Program-made: the position numbers and the translations under genes | Part shown: piece after piece, positions 8,557 through 12,603 of the stretch | Position numbering within the stretch: position 1 is the first letter of the stretch | Layout: each line of letters starts with the position of its first letter | Assembly: GCA_002748015.1 (NCBI GenBank) | Contig: PDRH01000022.1 | Coordinates: 1-12,603, forward strand | DNA from: Bacteroidota bacterium | GTDB taxonomy: Bacteria > Bacteroidota > Bacteroidia > Bacteroidales > CAJPTX01 | Length of the DNA stretch: 12,603 bases | Direction: 5' to 3' | The notes under the pieces: model-generated | What the model was told of the DNA's origin: nothing | The model's database searches: none | Seen by the model: the letters and a program-made list of their open reading frames with translations, nothing else

Positions 8557-10716
8557 TTAGGCCTCCTCGTTCTCCTCCTCCTCGTGCGCCTTCAGCAGCT
8601 TCTCCTGTATATCGCCCGGCACCGGTGCATACTCCGCGAAGTCCATCGTATAGGTCGCCCGCCCGCTCGTCAGCGAGCTGAGCGCCGTGCTGTAGCGCGA
8701 CAGCTCGGCCAGCGGCACCCGCGCCTTGATGCGCTCGAAGCCACCATCGCTGTCCATCCCCATGATGATGGCCCGCCGGTTCTGCAGGTCGCTCATCACG
8801 TCGCCCATACGGTCGGAGGGCACGAGCACCTCCACATCGTAGATAGGCTCCATGATCTTCGGCCCCGCCTCCCTAAAGGCCGCCCGGAAGGCGTTGCGGC
8901 TCGCCAGCTTGAAGGATATCTCGTTGGAGTCCACCGGGTGCATCTTACCATCGTACACCGCCACGCGGATGTCTCGAGCGTAAGAACCCGTCAGCGGTCC
9001 CTGCTCCATCTTCTCCATCAGCCCCTTGAGGATGGCGGGCATGAAGCGGGCATCTATCGCCCCGCCCACGATGCAGTTGTAGAATACCAGCTTGCCCCCC
9101 CAGTCGAGGTCTATCTCCTGCGTGTCGCGCACGTTCAGGTTTATCTCCTTGCCGTTGACCTTGGCCTTGTTCGGTGCTGGCTCGCCCTCAACGTAGGGGT
9201 CGATGATAATGTGCACCTCGCCAAACTGCCCCGCCCCACCCGACTGCTTCTTGTGGCGGTAGTCGCCCGAGGCGCTCTTGGTGATGGTCTCCCGGTAGGG
9301 GATGCGTGGCGGGAAATACTCCACGCCCATCTTATGCAGATTCTCTAGCTCCCACTTCAGGATATTCAGGTGGTGCTCCCCCTGCCCGCTGAGGATAATC
9401 TGGCGCAGCTCCTTGGAGAACTCCACACCTATGCTCAGGTCCGCCTGGTGCGCACGGTTCAGCAGCTCGCCCAGCTTCTCGGTCTCCGCCTCGTTGGTCG
9501 CCTTGACAGCCGTGCGGAACTTGGCGTTGGGCATGGACAGCGGCGGAAGCACGATATTCGCCCCGCTAGCGCAGAGCGTATGGTTGCTCTTGGTGTTCTT
9601 AAGCTTGACCGCTGCGCCTATATCGCCCGCCACCAGCTCGCTCACCTTAGTGCGGTTCTTGCCCGCCACCACGTAGAGCTGCGACATGCGCTCCTTCGTC
9701 TCCGTCGTCATGTTCATGAGGTCGTCGCCCTCCTTGAGCGTCCCGCTCATCACCTTGAAGTAGTTGATCTCCCCGATGTGCGGCTCCACGGCCGTCTTGA
9801 ACACGAAGAGGGAGGTCGGCGCGCTCGCATCGCAAATCACCTCCTCGCCCTGCACGTCCTTCATGGGCGGGGTCTGCGCCGGGGAGGCCCCCACCTTCAC
9901 GATGAACTCCATCAGCCGCTTGGCCCCTATGGTCTTCACCCCGGAGGTGCACATCACCGGGAATATATCGCGCGCCGCCATACCCTTACCCAGGCCCACG
10001 CGCACCTCGTCCTCCTCCAGGCTACCCTTCTCGAAAAACAGCTCCATGAGGCTCTCATCGTTCTCAGCCGCCGACTCCACCAGCTCCTGGTGCAGCGCCG
10101 CCGCCCGCTCCATCTCCTCGGCCGGGATATCCAGCTCCTCCCGCTCGCCGCTCTCACCCGTATAGCGGTACATCTTCATGAGCAGCACATCCACGATGGT
10201 GTCGAAGCCATCCCCCGCATTCACCGGGTACTGCACCACCCGCACCTTCTTGCCGAAGGTCTGCTTCAGGCTCTCGAGCGTGTTCTCGAAGCTCGCCTTC
10301 TCGTGGTCCAGCTGGTTCACTGCGAACATCACCGGTCGCTCCATCTTGCGGGTCCAGCGCCCGAAGATCTCAGTACCCACCTCCACGCCGTGGCGGGCAT
10401 TAATCACCATCACCGCCAGGTCAGCCACCGAGAGGGTCGATATCACCGCCCCCATGAAGTCATCCGAACCCGGCGTATCGAAGAGGTTCAGCTTACAGTC
10501 CATGAACTCGGTGTAGAGCACAGTGGAGTAGATAGACTTACCGTTGAGCTGCTCAATCTCGCTGTAGTCCGACACGGTATTCTTCCCCTCTATCGTCCCC
10601 TTACGATCGATAACCTTGCCCTCAAGGAGCATCGCCTCCGTCAGGAGGGTCTTCCCGGCATCGGTGCTTCCTAGCAAAACCACATTGCGAATCTTGTCTG
10701 TAGGGTACGTCTTCAT
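8557..10716 (-). CDS. Elongation factor G paralog, EF-G2 type with altered GTPase motifs
   Basis: 719 residues, close to the roughly 700-residue length of EF-G, and all EF-G domains can be followed. EF-G moves tRNAs and mRNA through the ribosome. The P-loop is intact (GSTDAGKT, 16-23). Switch I has NGKSI (59-62 region) where EF-G normally has RGITI. The G3 motif is DTPGS (80-84) instead of DTPGH, so the histidine needed for GTP hydrolysis is replaced by serine. The G4 motif is NQLD (134-137) instead of NKxD. Domain IV keeps RHKKQSGGAGQFGEV and HPVDSNEISFKLA, so ribosome contact should persist. The DTPGS and NQLD pattern and overall sequence agree with the EF-G2 of Bacteroides, reported as supporting translation without GTPase activity during nutrient limitation and gut colonisation; I recall this from the literature and could not look it up. 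The C-terminus is acidic (EEENEEA). No Shine-Dalgarno site is seen before the ATG. A promoter candidate lies about 85 bp upstream. This is unlikely to be the housekeeping fusA. Confidence 0.93.
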   Translation of the reverse strand: MKTYPTDKIRNVVLLGSTDAGKTLLTEAMLLEGKVIDRKGTIEGKNTVSDYSEIEQLNGKSIYSTVLYTEFMDCKLNLFDTPGSDDFMGAVISTLSVADLAVMVINARHGVEVGTEIFGRWTRKMERPVMFAVNQLDHEKASFENTLESLKQTFGKKVRVVQYPVNAGDGFDTIVDVLLMKMYRYTGESGEREELDIPAEEMERAAALHQELVESAAENDESLMELFFEKGSLEEDEVRVGLGKGMAARDIFPVMCTSGVKTIGAKRLMEFIVKVGASPAQTPPMKDVQGEEVICDASAPTSLFVFKTAVEPHIGEINYFKVMSGTLKEGDDLMNMTTETKERMSQLYVVAGKNRTKVSELVAGDIGAAVKLKNTKSNHTLCASGANIVLPPLSMPNAKFRTAVKATNEAETEKLGELLNRAHQADLSIGVEFSKELRQIILSGQGEHHLNILKWELENLHKMGVEYFPPRIPYRETITKSASGDYRHKKQSGGAGQFGEVHIIIDPYVEGEPAPNKAKVNGKEINLNVRDTQEIDLDWGGKLVFYNCIVGGAIDARFMPAILKGLMEKMEQGPLTGSYARDIRVAVYDGKMHPVDSNEISFKLASRNAFRAAFREAGPKIMEPIYDVEVLVPSDRMGDVMSDLQNRRAIIMGMDSDGGFERIKARVPLAELSRYSTALSSLTSGRATYTMDFAEYAPVPGDIQEKLLKAHEEEENEEA

Positions 10717-10801
10717 ACTAACACTGTATTAGGTTTGTTCTTACTACATATGGTACGCAACCACCCCGACCAAAGCCCCTTTACCATTTTTCTTCAGGTT
10801 T

Positions 10802-10832
10802 CAAAGTTAGAAAACATCTAAAGTAAAACCAA
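10802..10832 (-). promoter_or_regulatory. Bacteroidota-type promoter for the EF-G paralog
   Basis: On the minus strand TTGG (10832-10829), a 19-nt spacer and TAACTTTG (10809-10802) match the Bacteroidota consensus TTTG-N19-TAnnTTTG well, with a complete -7 box and a near-complete -33 box. It would start transcription some 75-80 nt before the ATG at 10716, leaving a fairly long leader. This is a pattern match only. Confidence 0.6.
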
Positions 10833-10894
10833 GCCCAAGGGCAAGAAAATGGCTACGCTCACCATCAAAGCTCCGACAAGCCCCGACAATTAGC

Positions 10895-10902
10895 TATCTT
10901 TG
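10895..10902 (+). promoter_or_regulatory. -7 box of the rpoN promoter (TATCTTTG)
   Basis: TATCTTTG is a perfect TAnnTTTG box, followed by the GCA often seen in such promoters. It lies 25 bp before the rpoN ATG, so the leader would be very short, under 20 nt. No convincing -33 TTTG is present at the usual 19-nt spacing, which may indicate a weak or activator-dependent promoter. There is no Shine-Dalgarno site before the ATG at 10928. Confidence 0.5.
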
Positions 10903-10927
10903 CACCCGAGAAACCCCGATAATCGCC

Positions 10928-12308
10928 ATGGGAAAAGCAAAACTATCCCTGCAGCAGAAGCTCAGCCAGAACCTCGGCTCCCTACAGCTACAGGTCATTG
11001 GTATGCTGGCCCTCCCCACCCTCGACCTCGAGCGAAGGGTACAGGAGGAGCTGGAGAAGAACCCCACCCTCGAGGAGGACACCACCACCGACCACGAAGC
11101 AGAAGACACCCTACCACCCGCCAGCCGACCCCGGCGCCGAGGAGCGCACCCTCGCCACCCAGAGCACCTTCCGCGAGAACCTCCTCGAGCAGCTCGCACA
11201 CCAGCGCATGGCCCCCACCCTGCAGGCCATTGCCGAGTACCTCATCTGGAACCTGGACGACGACGGATACCTACGCACAGAGCTCGAGGACCTCCGCGAC
11301 CAGATGTACCTCCTCGAGTCCCAGGACGTGGACCTCCTCCAATGGCAGGAAGCCCTGGCCATCATCCAGTCCCTCGATCCCCCCGGCATCGGGGCCAGCG
11401 ACCTCCGGGAATGCCTGCTGCTCCAGCTACGCAATGACGCCTCAGCCCACGCCCCCCTCGCCCGCCGGCTGCTGCAGGAGGCCTTCGACCCCTTCACGCG
11501 CCGGAACTACGAGCAGATACTCCGCACCCTCCAGTGCACCGAGCAGGAGCTACAGGATGCCATAGCCCACATCGCAAGGCTCAGCCCAAAGCCAGAGCTG
11601 CCAACCATGGACAGCGCCTACGCCCAGACCATCACCCCCGACTTCCGCCTCACCCTCGACGGCGATGGCAAGCCTACCCTTACCCTCAACGGGCGCAATA
11701 GCCCCCCCCTACGCATCAGCAAGCGCTACACCCGCATGCTCGAGGAGCTGCAGCAACAGCGGCAGCAGAAGGGGCGGCTCAGCGAGCAGGAGCAGGAAGC
11801 CGCCACCTTCGTCAAGCGCAACATGGAGAACGCGCGCAACTTCATAGAGGCCATACACCTCCGCAACGACACCCTTACCCTCATCATGCAGGCCATCCTC
11901 GAGGCGCAGGCCGACTACTTCCACGAGGGCGACGACGAACGGCTACACCCCCTCATGATGAAGGACATCGCCACCACCACCGGCCTAGACATCTCCACCG
12001 TCTCCCGCGTGGCCAACGGCAAGTACATACAGACCCCCTGGGGCATACTACCCCTCCGCCACTTCTTCGCCCGCGAATTGACCACGGCCTCCACCAAGAC
12101 CAACGATTCCACCGAGAGCCAAACCACCCTCGAGGCCAAGAACCACCTCCAGAGCCTCATAGACCAGGAAGACAAGCACGCTCCCCTCACGGACGAAGAG
12201 CTCGCCGAGCGCATGCATCAGGCAGGCTACCCCATCAGCCGCCGCACCGTCGCCAAATACCGAGGCCAGCTCGAAATCCCCACCGCCCGCCTACGGCGCG
12301 AGCTATAG
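10928..12308 (+). pseudogene. rpoN: RNA polymerase sigma-54 factor RpoN, frameshifted near 11117
   Basis: Two overlapping frames together give a complete sigma-54 of about 459 residues, close to the usual length of about 480. The first frame, from ATG 10928, encodes region I, the activator-responsive segment rich in Gln and Leu (SLQQKLSQNL, then LPTLDLERRVQEELEKNP). The second frame carries everything after about residue 65: the core-binding domain (FRENLLEQL, LIWNLDDDGYLRTEL), the promoter-binding helix-turn-helix (TGLDISTVSRVANGKYIQT, about 350-370) and the RpoN box (RRTVAKYR, about 438-445), ending at TAG 12306-12308. The frames join if one C of the CCACCC run at 11114-11119 is dropped, giving EDTLPPPADPGAEE. 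The linker there is short and acidic, as expected between regions I and III. Sigma-54 binds -24/-12 promoters and needs an AAA+ activator. The rest of the gene shows no decay, so a sequencing error or very recent mutation is likely. The second frame could start at a TTG at 10998, but that would lack region I. Confidence 0.88.
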
Positions 12309-12343
12309 CGCCCACCTACCCCCCTCTACCCCCGTACCGCCGC

Positions 12344-12371
12344 GGTGGGGGCACCAGCGCCAGCCCTGGCG
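12344..12371 (+). terminator. Possible hairpins downstream of rpoN
   Basis: GGTGGGGGCACC (12344-12355) can form a 4-bp stem, and CGCCAGCCCTGGCG (12358-12371) a 5-bp stem with a 4-nt loop. They lie about 35-60 nt after the rpoN stop, a plausible place for a transcript end, but neither is followed by a T-run, so the terminator call is weak. Confidence 0.3.
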
Positions 12372-12385
12372 GAACCACAGCCCCC

Positions 12386-12462
12386 CATCATAGGCATGCG
12401 GCACAGGCCGGAAGCTAGCGCGCTGGCGCTGTTGAGCGAAGCGAAAAAGCCGCTATGCATAC
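12386..12462. repeat. Inverted-repeat unit, copy 1
   Basis: The left arm CATCATAGGCATGCGGC (12386-12402) and right arm AGCCGCTATGCATAC (12448-12462) are near-complementary, with one bulged base and one mismatch, and enclose about 45 bp. The same arms recur at 12568-12600 with almost no insert. This suggests a dispersed palindromic element; its identity is unknown to me. Confidence 0.5.
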
Positions 12463-12514
12463 GACCTGGCCACAAAATCCAGCCAATAGAGCCCATTTAT
12501 CCAAGCAGGGAGCC

Positions 12515-12550
12515 CGTAGCGGCAGCCGGCTCGCCGCGCCGCTAGCTACG
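12515..12550. repeat. Imperfect inverted repeat between the two units
   Basis: CGTAGCGGC (12515-12523) and GCCGCTAGCTACG (12538-12550) are inverted relatives of each other apart from four extra bases on the right arm. The centre holds another palindrome, GCCGGC (12525-12530). The arms share the GCCGCTA core with the flanking repeat units, so all three structures may be related. Confidence 0.4.
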
Positions 12551-12567
12551 CCCGACATCTACGCCAC

Positions 12568-12600
12568 CATGATAGGCATGCGGCCAGCCGCTATGCCTAC
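12568..12600. repeat. Inverted-repeat unit, copy 2 (compact)
   Basis: CATGATAGGCATGCGGC (12568-12584) matches the left arm of copy 1 at 16 of 17 bases, and AGCCGCTATGCCTAC (12586-12600) matches its right arm at 14 of 15. Here the arms are nearly adjacent, so a compact hairpin of about 13 pairs with one bulge can form. It reaches the window edge, so the element may continue. Confidence 0.5.
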
Positions 12601-12603
12601 AGC

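Larger units (their letters stand above)
12309..12603. other. Intergenic region downstream of rpoN with no convincing gene
   Basis: The 295 bp to the window edge begin with a pyrimidine-rich stretch (12311-12335), then several inverted repeats listed separately. The only open frame of note (12345-12545) has no ribosome binding site or recognisable protein features and overlaps these repeats, so I do not call it a gene. No tRNA or other RNA gene was recognised. Confidence 0.6.

Noticed and set aside
8584..10674. Long plus-strand open frames (254 and 434 codons) opposite the EF-G paralog
   Set aside because: They are antisense shadows caused by GC-rich third positions; their products are His/Leu/Arg-rich without any recognisable domain, while the minus strand gives a full EF-G.
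11114..11119. Programmed ribosomal frameshifting in rpoN
   Set aside because: The CCACCC run is not a typical slippery heptamer, no strong downstream stem was evident, and sigma-54 is not known to use recoding; an error or mutation is simpler.
10998..12308. rpoN starting at the TTG at 10998 as an intact gene
   Set aside because: The first 35 or so codons in that frame do not resemble sigma-54, whereas the overlapping frame from 10928 encodes a clear region I; a frameshift explains both.
12345..12545. A 66-codon plus-strand open frame after rpoN
   Set aside because: No ribosome binding site, no recognisable protein features, and it overlaps the inverted repeats.
12386..12603. CRISPR array
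   Set aside because: The repeated arms are palindromic partners with unequal gaps (45 and 1 nt), not direct repeats with uniform spacers, and no cas gene is nearby.

Overview
The window looks like chromosomal DNA from a GC-rich member of the Bacteroidota, probably near Porphyromonas. The placement is inferred from three things: TAnnTTTG-type promoter boxes, an elongation factor G paralog of the Bacteroides EF-G2 type, and a very large secreted repeat protein. Codon third positions are rich in G and C, so most long open frames on the opposite strand are shadows. No phage, insertion sequence, CRISPR or RNA gene was recognised.

Layout: positions 1-7729 on the minus strand are one uninterrupted reading frame of at least 2,576 codons. 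I followed it codon by codon and found no in-frame stop; its 3' end lies outside the window. It encodes a signal peptide, a roughly 600-residue head that reads like a beta-propeller, and at least 22 diverged beta-rich repeats of about 89 residues. Upstream on the same strand come a GNAT acetyltransferase (7902-8426) and an EF-G paralog (8557-10716) whose GTPase centre lacks several standard residues. A 211-bp divergent intergenic region with a promoter candidate on each strand separates that gene from rpoN (sigma-54, 10928-12308, plus strand). As given, rpoN is broken by a one-base frameshift near 11117. The last 295 bp hold no convincing gene but carry several related inverted repeats.

The neighbours do not form an obvious single pathway. 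The EF-G paralog and sigma-54 are both linked to nutrient stress or alternative expression programmes in other bacteria, and they share a divergent control region, but co-regulation is only inference. The giant protein is most likely an exported adhesin or stalk-like protein. The items most worth a second look are that protein, the altered EF-G GTPase centre, and the rpoN frameshift.
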